A stretch of 14,397 nt of DNA from PUMD01 sp964599275. Lineage in GTDB: Bacteria; Bacillota; Sulfobacillia; SLMV01. Position 1 is the first letter of the stretch, and every line of letters starts with the position of its first letter. The notes beneath the pieces were generated by a model. That model was not told the origin of the DNA. It worked only from the letters and a program-made list of their open reading frames with translations, and ran no database searches. The stretch is from the NCBI GenBank assembly GCA_964599275.1, contig CAZRFK010000051.1, forward strand, positions 1 through 14,397. Reading direction: 5' to 3'. Of this stretch, positions 7,637 to 13,267 are shown piece by piece. A program made the translations under genes and the position numbers.

Positions 7637-7663
7637 TTGCAACATTTGGCCAAACGCTATAAA
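7637..7663 (+). promoter_or_regulatory. Weak candidate promoter for DUF177-rpmF
   Basis: TTGCAA (7637-7642) and TATAAA (7658-7663) are separated by 15 bp, shorter than the preferred 17, in the 80-nt gap between ylbL and the DUF177 gene. An overlapping TTAAAAT a few bases on could also serve. Low confidence. Confidence 0.25.
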
Positions 7664-7695
7664 CTTTTAAAATGGCTTTTGGGGTGAAATAACTA

Positions 7696-8259
7696 ATGAC
7701 TATGAAAATGCATTTGGGGTCCCTCGATGAACTGGGTGATCATATTTGTCGTGAGATATCGATTGATAGCATCCAGTTTGTCAGAAGAAATTCACAGGTT
7801 ACACTGGATGAAGGGACTACTCTGTCTATCGAAGTATTTCATGGAGGTGATCACTGGGCGGTCACCGGAAAAGGAACTCCCAGGATTACCACTGTTTGTG
7901 ACCGGTGTTTAAAACCGGCTCACCTTGAATTATCGATAGATTTTTCAGTTGAAGTTCCACGTAACTCAAGCGGTAAGCGTGATGATACTGGAAATGATCA
8001 GCAGAAACAAGATCCGGGAACGATTCCCGAGGTGGATTACGAGCATATCATGGATCTGAAACCTAGAATAAGAGAGGAATTAATTCTGGCTGTACCAGTT
8101 AAAGTGCTCTGTTCGGATGAATGTCAGGGATTGTGTCCTGTATGCGGACAGGATCTGAATGTCGCAGAGTGTGACTGCGACACAGAATTTGTTGACCCCA
8201 GACTCGATTCCTTGGCCGAATTGAAAAAAGAAATGCTCAGTGATTCTGAAAAACAGTAA
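7696..8259 (+). CDS. DUF177 (YceD/YlbN) protein, predicted ribosome-assembly factor
   Basis: A 187-aa protein of the DUF177 family, found next to rpmF in most bacteria and linked to large-subunit rRNA accumulation in plants and bacteria. The CDRCL motif lies mid-protein. A C-terminal cysteine cluster reads CSDECQGLCPVCGQDLNVAECDCD, a likely zinc site. The central stretch (about residues 95-112) is a polar insert rich in D, N, Q and K. The ATG at 7696 follows GGGGTGA; an ATG two codons later is also possible. rpmF begins 29 nt downstream, so the two are almost certainly co-transcribed. The exact biochemical activity is not known. Confidence 0.9.
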   Translation: MTMKMHLGSLDELGDHICREISIDSIQFVRRNSQVTLDEGTTLSIEVFHGGDHWAVTGKGTPRITTVCDRCLKPAHLELSIDFSVEVPRNSSGKRDDTGNDQQKQDPGTIPEVDYEHIMDLKPRIREELILAVPVKVLCSDECQGLCPVCGQDLNVAECDCDTEFVDPRLDSLAELKKEMLSDSEKQ

Positions 8260-8288
8260 AAAATAATTGAAGGGATGGGTGAGAACAG

Positions 8289-8456
8289 GTGGCAGTACCA
8301 AAGAAGAAAAAATCCAGAGCCCGCCGGAATCACCGACGGGCAAAAAAGAAAGTGCAGTCTCCCAAATTGACGGAGTGCTCCCGGTGTAACGAGAAAAAAA
8401 TCCCACATCGAATATGCCCGCACTGCGGCTATTACAAGGGGCGTCTGGTTCGTTAA
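8289..8456 (+). CDS. rpmF: 50S ribosomal protein L32 (bL32)
   Basis: A 55-aa basic protein beginning with GTG read as (M)AVPKKKKSRARRNHRRAKKK, the signature L32 N-terminus. Four cysteines, C30, C33, C43 and C46 (CSRC and CPHC), make this the zinc-binding form of L32. The C-terminus HCGYYKGRLVR is also typical. The usual length is 56-60 aa. GGTGAG lies 5 nt before the start. The gene is too short for common ORF cut-offs but is unmistakable. It is the last gene of the DUF177-rpmF pair. In many Firmicutes fatty-acid synthesis genes follow; here a terminator-like hairpin and a tryptophanase follow. Confidence 0.97.
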   Translation: MAVPKKKKSRARRNHRRAKKKVQSPKLTECSRCNEKKIPHRICPHCGYYKGRLVR

Positions 8457-8489
8457 AAGGCGCAGACTATATTTTAGTTTAGAGTGACG

Positions 8490-8536
8490 CGAGAAGCCGC
8501 TCCGTGACATCGGAAAAGCTTCTCGTTTTTATTTTT
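8490..8536 (+). terminator. Hairpin with T tract after rpmF, just before tnaA
   Basis: An 8-bp perfect stem (8490-8497 with 8518-8525) encloses a 20-nt loop and is followed by TTTTTATTTTT. It probably ends the DUF177-rpmF transcript. Only 26 nt separate the T tract from the tnaA ATG, leaving little room for a separate promoter, so read-through or attenuation at this hairpin is possible. Confidence 0.75.
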
Positions 8537-8562
8537 AACAGAGTTTTTCTGGGGAGGATTAT

Positions 8563-9945
8563 ATGAATAAAGATTGGCCTCAACCTGAGCCGTTCAGGAT
8601 GAAAATGGTCGAGCCTATTGAGAAAAAATCCAGACCCGAACGTGATAAGGCAATTGAGAAAGCAGATTACAACGTTTTCAGCTTGAAGTCGGAGGATGTT
8701 TTCATAGATCTACTCACAGATAGCGGTACTTCTGCCATGAGTGATCGTCAGTGGGGAGCTTTGATGCAGGGAGATGAGGCTTACGCTGGCTCCAGGTCCT
8801 ATCTCCGCCTGCAGCAGACGATAGAAGAGCTCCTGGGATTCCGGTATGTACTTCCGACCCACCAGGGCCGAGCTGCTGAGAATATACTTATGACCATGCT
8901 GGTGAATGAGGGGGACCGGGTACCTGGCAATATGCACTTTGATACTACTGAGGGTCACATTTTACTGCAAAAAGCCAGACCAGTTAACCTTCTGCGTGAT
9001 GAAGGATACAAGATACATTCTGAAGATCCCTTCAAGGGAAATATAGACATCGATAGATTGAAACGTGAGCTCGAGCAACATTCTGAAAAGGTGCCCTTTG
9101 TCTTGCTGACGGTGACATGCAACAACAATGGCGGCCAACCGGTTTCGATGGATAACATAAGACAGGCCAGCGAGATTGCCCGTTCCCACCAAGTTCCATT
9201 GTTTTTTGATGCAGCCAGATTTGCAGAGAATGCTTTCTTCATCAAAAAGCGGGATCCAGATTACGCCGATTGGTCCATTGAGGAAATAGTCGGGGAAATG
9301 TTTAGTTGGGCAGATGGCTGCACCATGAGTGCCAAAAAAGATGGTCTGGTGAACATTGGTGGGTTTTTGGCTTTTCGGGATGAGAAGTTTTATGAGCAGG
9401 CTATCAAATGGCAGATACCTTTCGAGGGGTTTGTAACTTACGGCGGGCTGGCAGGCCGGGATCTTATGGCCCTTTCTGAGGGACTGAAAGAGGTTACAAA
9501 CACTGATTATCTATCACACCGGGTAGGACAGGTGCGATATCTGGCTGAGCAGTTGAAAAAGCGTGAGGTACCGGTGATCTGGCCGCCTGGTGGTCACGGT
9601 GTTTATATTGATGCTCAGGAGTTTTTTCCCCACATACCTCCTTCTGAGTTCCCTGGCCAGGCACTGGTGGTTGAACTCTACAGGGAAGGTGGAGTGCGTG
9701 GGGTAGAGCTCGGTAGTCTGGCTTTTGCCCACGCAGACCCTGAAACTGGAGAAGTTGTTCACCCGAAAATGGAACTGGTAAGACTCGCAGTTCCCCGGAG
9801 AGTATATACTTACAGTCATCTTGACTGGGTAGCGGAAACGGTTGCAGAAGTCTTTGAGCGCCAGGAAGAAGTGAAGGGTTACAGGGTAACTTATGAAGCA
9901 CCAGTGCTGCGGCATTTTACTGCGGAATTGGAACCGCTTGATTGA
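8563..9945 (+). CDS. tnaA: Tryptophanase (tryptophan indole-lyase)
   Basis: PLP enzyme that splits L-tryptophan into indole, pyruvate and ammonia. At 460 aa it is full length and aligns from PEPFRMKMVEPI through SEDVFIDLLTDSGT, GDEAYAGSRSY and PTHQGRAAEN to LRHFTAEL. The PLP lysine is K259 in MSAKKD. Residues that separate tryptophanase from tyrosine phenol-lyase are of the tryptophan type: FDTT with D127 (Thr in the phenol-lyase), L383 in VELGS (Arg in the phenol-lyase) and H451 in LRHFTA (Phe in the phenol-lyase). Other stretches, such as AMSDRQW, GGLAGRD and CTMS, look more like the phenol-lyase, so it is a divergent member. GGGGAGG lies 6 nt upstream of the ATG. There is no tnaC leader and no adjacent tryptophan permease in view. 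Confidence 0.9.
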   Translation: MNKDWPQPEPFRMKMVEPIEKKSRPERDKAIEKADYNVFSLKSEDVFIDLLTDSGTSAMSDRQWGALMQGDEAYAGSRSYLRLQQTIEELLGFRYVLPTHQGRAAENILMTMLVNEGDRVPGNMHFDTTEGHILLQKARPVNLLRDEGYKIHSEDPFKGNIDIDRLKRELEQHSEKVPFVLLTVTCNNNGGQPVSMDNIRQASEIARSHQVPLFFDAARFAENAFFIKKRDPDYADWSIEEIVGEMFSWADGCTMSAKKDGLVNIGGFLAFRDEKFYEQAIKWQIPFEGFVTYGGLAGRDLMALSEGLKEVTNTDYLSHRVGQVRYLAEQLKKREVPVIWPPGGHGVYIDAQEFFPHIPPSEFPGQALVVELYREGGVRGVELGSLAFAHADPETGEVVHPKMELVRLAVPRRVYTYSHLDWVAETVAEVFERQEEVKGYRVTYEAPVLRHFTAELEPLD

Positions 9946-9997
9946 GTCTGCAGCCATTGTTCAACAAGGACGGACAGGTTGAGTGGAGGTTTTCTAC

Positions 9998-10309
9998 GTG
10001 AAATATGAAAAACACCAGGGAACACCGAGGGCGGGTATCGTTACGATTAAACTGCGCATTCCTCAGTGTCGCTCACTCAAGGAAAAACGTTCACGGCTGG
10101 GGCGTCTCACACGAAAATTGCGTGACGAGTTAAACGTGAGTGTGGCCGAGGTGGGTGAACAGGATCGACCCTCTTCATCTGTGATCTGCTGCGCGGCGGT
10201 GAGTTCTGACTGGGTTCAGGTGCAGCGGTGCCTGAATCAGGTTCACGTCATTTGCGAACAGCACCGGGGAATAACAATTACCGACAGCCAGGAGGAGAGG
10301 TTGATGTGA
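9998..10309 (+). CDS. DUF503 (YlxP-like) protein
   Basis: A 103-aa protein of the DUF503 family. The markers are VTIKLRIPQCRSLKEKRSRLGRL and LNVSVAEVGEQD, followed by the second half ICCAAVSSDWVQVQRCL. Family members often sit near nusA-infB-rbfA; their function is not settled. The GTG at 9998 is preferred over the GTG at 9983 because a perfect GGAGGT lies 7 nt before it. It starts 52 nt after tnaA on the same strand and may be co-transcribed with it. A perfect palindromic terminator begins 2 nt after the stop. Confidence 0.85.
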   Translation: MKYEKHQGTPRAGIVTIKLRIPQCRSLKEKRSRLGRLTRKLRDELNVSVAEVGEQDRPSSSVICCAAVSSDWVQVQRCLNQVHVICEQHRGITITDSQEERLM

Positions 10310-10311
10310 TG

Positions 10312-10337
10312 AAAAGGGAGGGGCGCCCCTCCCTTTT
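10312..10337. terminator. Perfect 26-nt palindrome, bidirectional terminator
   Basis: Every base from 10312 to 10337 is self-complementary about the 10324/10325 axis. AAAAGGGAGGGGC is followed by its reverse complement, giving an 11-bp stem plus GCGC loop and TTTT on both strands. It lies between two convergent genes, 2 nt from the DUF503 stop and 3 nt from the stop of the minus-strand gene, so one element can end both transcripts. Confidence 0.9.
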
Positions 10338-10340
10338 ATC

Positions 10341-10832
10341 TCAGCTTTTATAATTCAACTGCCGAAGAAGCTGTTTTCGTTCCTCTATATCCTCATCAGT
10401 TTCGGTACCCTGGGGAGACGAACCATCTATTACTCCTGCTATTCCTCTTCCCTGCTCGGTCTCTGCCACCAGCACCTGAACCGGATTGGCAGTTGCGCAG
10501 AAAATTTCGCATACCTCAGGCACTGATTTGATGTTGTTGAGGATGTTTATCGGGAATCCATTTTCCATCAGTAGTATGAAGCAGTGCCCTGCTCCTATGT
10601 TGTGGGCATTCTGAACTGCCAGGTCAACAAGTTCTTCATCATTTCCAGTGTGTCGAACCAATCGAGGACCAGAAGCCTCGCAAAAAGCCAGGCCGAATTC
10701 AATTCCTCCACCGACGTTTGCTACAGCCTCATAAATGTCTTCAACTGTTTTGATAAAGTGGGACTGTCCTAGAATCATGTTCATCTCTTCAGGTTTTTTA
10801 ATTTGAACGATATCCAATTTGTAATCAGGCAC
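10341..10832 (-). CDS. Adenosine-specific kinase family protein (PF04008/DUF355)
   Basis: A 163-aa protein of the 'adenosine-specific kinase' family, small proteins shared by archaea and some bacteria. A Pyrobaculum member was reported to bind adenosine and AMP and to carry a modified, apparently phosphorylated histidine. The conserved segments are visible: IYEAVANVGGGIEFGLAFCEASGPRLVRHTGND (with candidate H61), AHNIGAGHCFI and the end region EIFCATANPVQVLVAE with GRGIAGVIDG. The GTG at 10832 has GGAGGTGAT just upstream; an ATG eight codons earlier lies on top of this site and is unlikely. The physiological reaction is not established. Confidence 0.85.
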   Translation of the reverse strand: MPDYKLDIVQIKKPEEMNMILGQSHFIKTVEDIYEAVANVGGGIEFGLAFCEASGPRLVRHTGNDEELVDLAVQNAHNIGAGHCFILLMENGFPINILNNIKSVPEVCEIFCATANPVQVLVAETEQGRGIAGVIDGSSPQGTETDEDIEERKQLLRQLNYKS

Positions 10833-10861
10833 ATTATCACCTCCGCTTGATTTCATTATCT

Positions 10862-10870
10862 ATTTTAACA
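10862..10870 (-). promoter_or_regulatory. Extended -10 promoter for the PF04008 gene
   Basis: On the minus strand TGTTAAAAT (10870 down to 10862) matches the extended -10 pattern TGnTAtAAT. The -35 region is poor, which extended -10 promoters tolerate. The start point would fall near 10855, about 10 nt before the GGAGG of the gene. Confidence 0.4.
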
Positions 10871-10950
10871 CAAAAGCAATACAAAACTTATACAAATTAT
10901 TTAACGTGGTCAATGATTGATATTGGGGAGGGTTGTAAGGAATAGAGGAG

Positions 10951-10975
10951 AGGCCCCAATGATGGCTTGGGACCT
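10951..10975 (-). terminator. Weak terminator candidate for the cotJ operon
   Basis: A 9-bp stem with one mismatch (10951-10959 with 10967-10975) and a 7-nt loop lies 35 nt beyond the cotJC stop on the minus strand. The tail is pyrimidine-rich (CTCTCCTCTATTCCTT) without a pure T run, so termination may be weak. Confidence 0.4.
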
Positions 10976-11009
10976 CATCCTGCAGGGCAGTCAGGACTCT
11001 TACTGGTGG

Positions 11010-11588
11010 TCAGTAAAAGGTTTTCTGCATGTGTCTTTCTTCCTGGATATGGTTCAGGGCTTCCCCAAAGCGCTGGAAGTGTACAACCTCCCTTTCCCGC
11101 AGGAATCTGAGCCCCCTGTTCAGCTTCTCATCATCACTGAGGGCCAGCAGATTTTCATAAGTTGCACGAGCTTTGGATTCGGCTGCCAGATCCTCCTGTA
11201 GATTGGCAACAGGATCATTTCCGTGGGCTTGAATGTACGCGGCTGTCCAAGGATTTCCTTCCGAATCGGTTGGAAAGACTGCCGGTCCACGCTGTGCATA
11301 TTTTTTGGCCATATCCATCTGCTTCCAGGCATCAGGATCCATGCCGTCGGTCAACTTGTATACCATGGTTGCTATCATTTCCCAGTGAGCAAGTTCCTCC
11401 GTTCCCACATCAGTCAGCAGCGCTTTTGTGTAACCAGTGGGCATGGTATAGCGTTGAGTGAGGTAGCGGATGGATGCAGATAGTTCTCCGTCAGGCCCTC
11501 CGAATTGAGTGAGAATATACTCGGCCAATTTGGGGTTCTTACCATCTACCTCTACACTTTTTTGAAGCCGCTTCTCATATATCCACAT
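11010..11588 (-). CDS. cotJC: CotJC, manganese-catalase-like spore coat protein
   Basis: A 192-aa di-manganese catalase fold, the CotJC inner spore-coat protein. The five expected metal ligands are visible: E35 (GELSASIRYL), E65 and H68 (EELAHWEM), E137 (AAESKARATYE) and H170 (REVVHFQRF). The E137-H170 distance of 33 equals that of the catalytic enzyme from Lactobacillus, so peroxide removal is plausible. The ATG starts directly at the cotJB stop, with GGAGGTGA inside the end of cotJB as the ribosome binding site. It is the last gene of the cotJABC operon. Confidence 0.95.
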   Translation of the reverse strand: MWIYEKRLQKSVEVDGKNPKLAEYILTQFGGPDGELSASIRYLTQRYTMPTGYTKALLTDVGTEELAHWEMIATMVYKLTDGMDPDAWKQMDMAKKYAQRGPAVFPTDSEGNPWTAAYIQAHGNDPVANLQEDLAAESKARATYENLLALSDDEKLNRGLRFLREREVVHFQRFGEALNHIQEERHMQKTFY

Positions 11589-11855
11589 TCAGTGGTCACC
11601 TCCACAAACCTCTTCCCACGGCCATGGTTCAGCGATCCAGTTCCATGGAAAATCGCCGGGGGAATTCTGAGTTAAAGGACCATATCTCTCTTCAAATTCT
11701 GCTACCAGTGATTTTCTTTGTTGCAAATACATGTTGCGCTGCTGTATCATTGCTCTATCTTCGGGATGCGTATCCAAAAACAGGGTCAGTTCCAGCGCGG
11801 CGAAACTGACCGAATTTATATCCTGCAGAAGTTCACATCGATGTTCATGTGGCAT
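11589..11855 (-). CDS. cotJB: CotJB spore coat protein
   Basis: An 88-aa protein with CotJB landmarks: LLQDINSVSFAALELTLFLDTHPED near the start, RKSLVAEFEERYGPL in the middle and the tryptophan-rich end DFPWNWIAEPWPWEE. It is a component of the inner spore coat that works with CotJA and CotJC. ATG 11855 is preferred because GGGG lies 9 nt upstream; a GTG at 11861 would overlap the cotJA stop and sit too close to that site. The gap to cotJA is 2 nt, and to cotJC none, so translation is probably coupled. Confidence 0.93.
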   Translation of the reverse strand: MPHEHRCELLQDINSVSFAALELTLFLDTHPEDRAMIQQRNMYLQQRKSLVAEFEERYGPLTQNSPGDFPWNWIAEPWPWEEVCGGDH

Positions 11856-11857
11856 AA

Positions 11858-12103
11858 TCACTGACCCCTTTCGTCTTGGATACTGTGGTGATGATCGTTT
11901 TCCCAGGGATCTCTCCAGGGTTGATAAAGCTCAAAGAAGATGGTTCCCATCTGAAGGCCTTCTTTCGGATCTGCTTTTTCTGGATGCTTTCCTTGATACA
12001 GCACAAACGATTGTGCCAACTGCAGCCATTCGGGCACATGTCGGTGGTGGTTTCTATGATGAGGTGAGACTCGTTCTGGTTCCCGGTAGGGTCGAATTCG
12101 CAT
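11858..12103 (-). CDS. cotJA: CotJA spore coat associated protein
   Basis: An 81-aa protein. The hallmark is LAQSFVLYQGKHPEKADPKEGL followed by GTIFFELYQPW; compare the family pattern of an AYVPYQ-like stretch, a P-EGL stretch and GTLFPELY. Histidine-rich segments flank it (HHRNHHRH and DHHHS), an unusual amount for the family. ATG 12103 is preferred over upstream in-frame starts because GGGTGA lies 7 nt before it. It is the first gene of cotJABC and localises other CotJ proteins to the coat. The assignment rests on the C-terminal motif plus the operon context. Confidence 0.85.
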   Translation of the reverse strand: MRIRPYREPERVSPHHRNHHRHVPEWLQLAQSFVLYQGKHPEKADPKEGLQMGTIFFELYQPWRDPWENDHHHSIQDERGQ

Positions 12104-12123
12104 TCTTACATCACCCTTTCTGC

Positions 12124-12153
12124 AAAATATGGGTTGACATAAATAAATTATGC
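12124..12153 (-). promoter_or_regulatory. Sigma-E-like promoter of cotJABC
   Basis: On the minus strand GCATAATT (12153-12146) and CATATTTT (12131-12124) are 14 bp apart. This resembles the mother-cell sigma-E pattern (ATA-type -35 and CATA-type -10), and cotJ is a sigma-E operon in Bacillus. The -10 lies just upstream of the cotJA ribosome binding site, giving a short leader. Confidence 0.5.
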
Positions 12154-12245
12154 GCGCGTCAAGCATTTGGTGACTTTGTTTACCTGGAGGTTTTCCTGAG
12201 TGTTGTTCAGCGTTCCCTGAGTTAGCTACCGATGTCACAGTTTTT

Positions 12246-12254
12246 TGATATACT
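12246..12254 (+). promoter_or_regulatory. Extended -10 promoter of the membrane protein gene
   Basis: TGATATACT matches TGnTATAAT with one mismatch, after a T run. The start point would be near 12261 and the leader about 28 nt to the GTG at 12289. No clear -35 is seen. Confidence 0.45.
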
Positions 12255-12288
12255 GTTTAAGCAAGCAACAATAGAAGGGAGGGTTTCA

Positions 12289-13203
12289 GTGTTACCCTGG
12301 TTTTCTGATCGCGACAGCAACGACACAGATAGCAACGATAGTGCAGATGGTATGAAGTCGTTTTTGATCAAATGGGCTCCAGTTGGCATTCTACTGATAG
12401 TTGTAGTTGGAACTGTTTTGTATACTCTTCGTACTGACCCTGAGTACATGCAGGTTGCTGATGAGTTTCAATCCGCTCGCAGGGCTGGAGATTTTAATGA
12501 AGCTCATGAATTGATATCTGATGAGTATGATCAACTTGGCGGAAATGCCGGTCTATTAACCGGCCACCTGCAGCGCGCAGTTGCCGTTCCCGAGTACCAG
12601 ATGACCGGTCCCAGATCTACGCCTACGATGGCCCGGAAGTCCGAAGGACTGGCGGTAGTGAGAATGGAAGATGAAGACCAACTTTTGTGTCTCAACCGAG
12701 AGGAGGGGGAGTGGGTAGTTTCCCTATCACCTTTTCTTCGTTATGAACTCTGGTATGAGGATTTCCTCCCCAGAGATGAGCGAACTTCTTCCAGTTCGTC
12801 TCTTCTGACCCTGCCGGCAACACCTGGCCCCGGGGAGGGACAGGCAAAAATATTGGTGGATACGGTTTGGGTGCGCGAGGGTATAAAAGGTGGAATGAGA
12901 GTTCTGTTATCAATAAAGATATCTGGAATAAACCTCGACCTCAAAATGGAATCATTGTTGTCTGAAGTGTCATGGATTGATCAAGATGAACAGATGCATT
13001 CTGCAGATCGACTTTTATGGATAAACATATTTCCCGATGCTGCGGGACATTGGCCTTTAAAGGACGAAACTTACTGGATAGACCTTCAGTGGGATGATGT
13101 TCCATCGGATGAGTTTTCCCTCAAGGTAGGCAGGTTTGTGACTGAGACAGAAGAGGCATCAACGATCTTGTATGATATCAGTCCGCCTGAGGGTTCTGAC
13201 TGA
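12289..13203 (+). CDS. Unrecognised single-pass membrane protein with large extracytoplasmic region
   Basis: I do not recognise a family. From the GTG at 12289 the protein has 304 aa. Residues 5-21 are a D/S/N-rich acidic stretch. A transmembrane helix at about 29-47 follows K23 and K28, so the N-terminus should be inside and the rest outside. Residues about 50-160 have an alpha-helical start (DEFQSARRAGDFNEAHELIS) and then strands, reminiscent of NTF2-like or DUF4878 modules. A Ser/Pro/Gly linker (about 166-185) leads to a beta-rich C-terminal domain with many Trp and Asp. GGGAGGG lies 5 nt before the GTG; an ATG at 12232 lacks such a site. It is transcribed alone, divergent from cotJ and convergent with the next gene. 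No function is assigned. Confidence 0.75.
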   Translation: MLPWFSDRDSNDTDSNDSADGMKSFLIKWAPVGILLIVVVGTVLYTLRTDPEYMQVADEFQSARRAGDFNEAHELISDEYDQLGGNAGLLTGHLQRAVAVPEYQMTGPRSTPTMARKSEGLAVVRMEDEDQLLCLNREEGEWVVSLSPFLRYELWYEDFLPRDERTSSSSSLLTLPATPGPGEGQAKILVDTVWVREGIKGGMRVLLSIKISGINLDLKMESLLSEVSWIDQDEQMHSADRLLWINIFPDAAGHWPLKDETYWIDLQWDDVPSDEFSLKVGRFVTETEEASTILYDISPPEGSD

Positions 13204-13216
13204 GAAGATGAGTCTG

Positions 13217-13251
13217 GGGCCGGACAGGTTCTGAGTTCGTGAGCCCGGCCC
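13217..13251. terminator. GC-rich inverted repeat between convergent genes
   Basis: GGGCCGG (13217-13223) and CCGGCCC (13245-13251) form a perfect 7-bp stem with a 21-nt loop in the 64-nt gap between two convergent genes. No T tract follows on either strand, so it is at best a weak or factor-aided terminator. Confidence 0.4.
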
Positions 13252-13267
13252 TGTTCTCAAATTAATA

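Noticed and set aside
8563..9945. Call as tyrosine phenol-lyase
   Set aside because: The arginine and phenylalanine that define tyrosine specificity are replaced by Leu383 and His451, and Asp127 replaces the threonine.
12134..12162. Plus-strand TTGACA promoter and TTGAC/GTCAA inverted repeat
   Set aside because: No -10 at the right distance; the interrupted 5-bp arms are too short to support an operator.
11731..12225. 164-aa plus-strand ORF opposite cotJA and cotJB
   Set aside because: It is antisense to well-supported cotJ genes and shows no family features.
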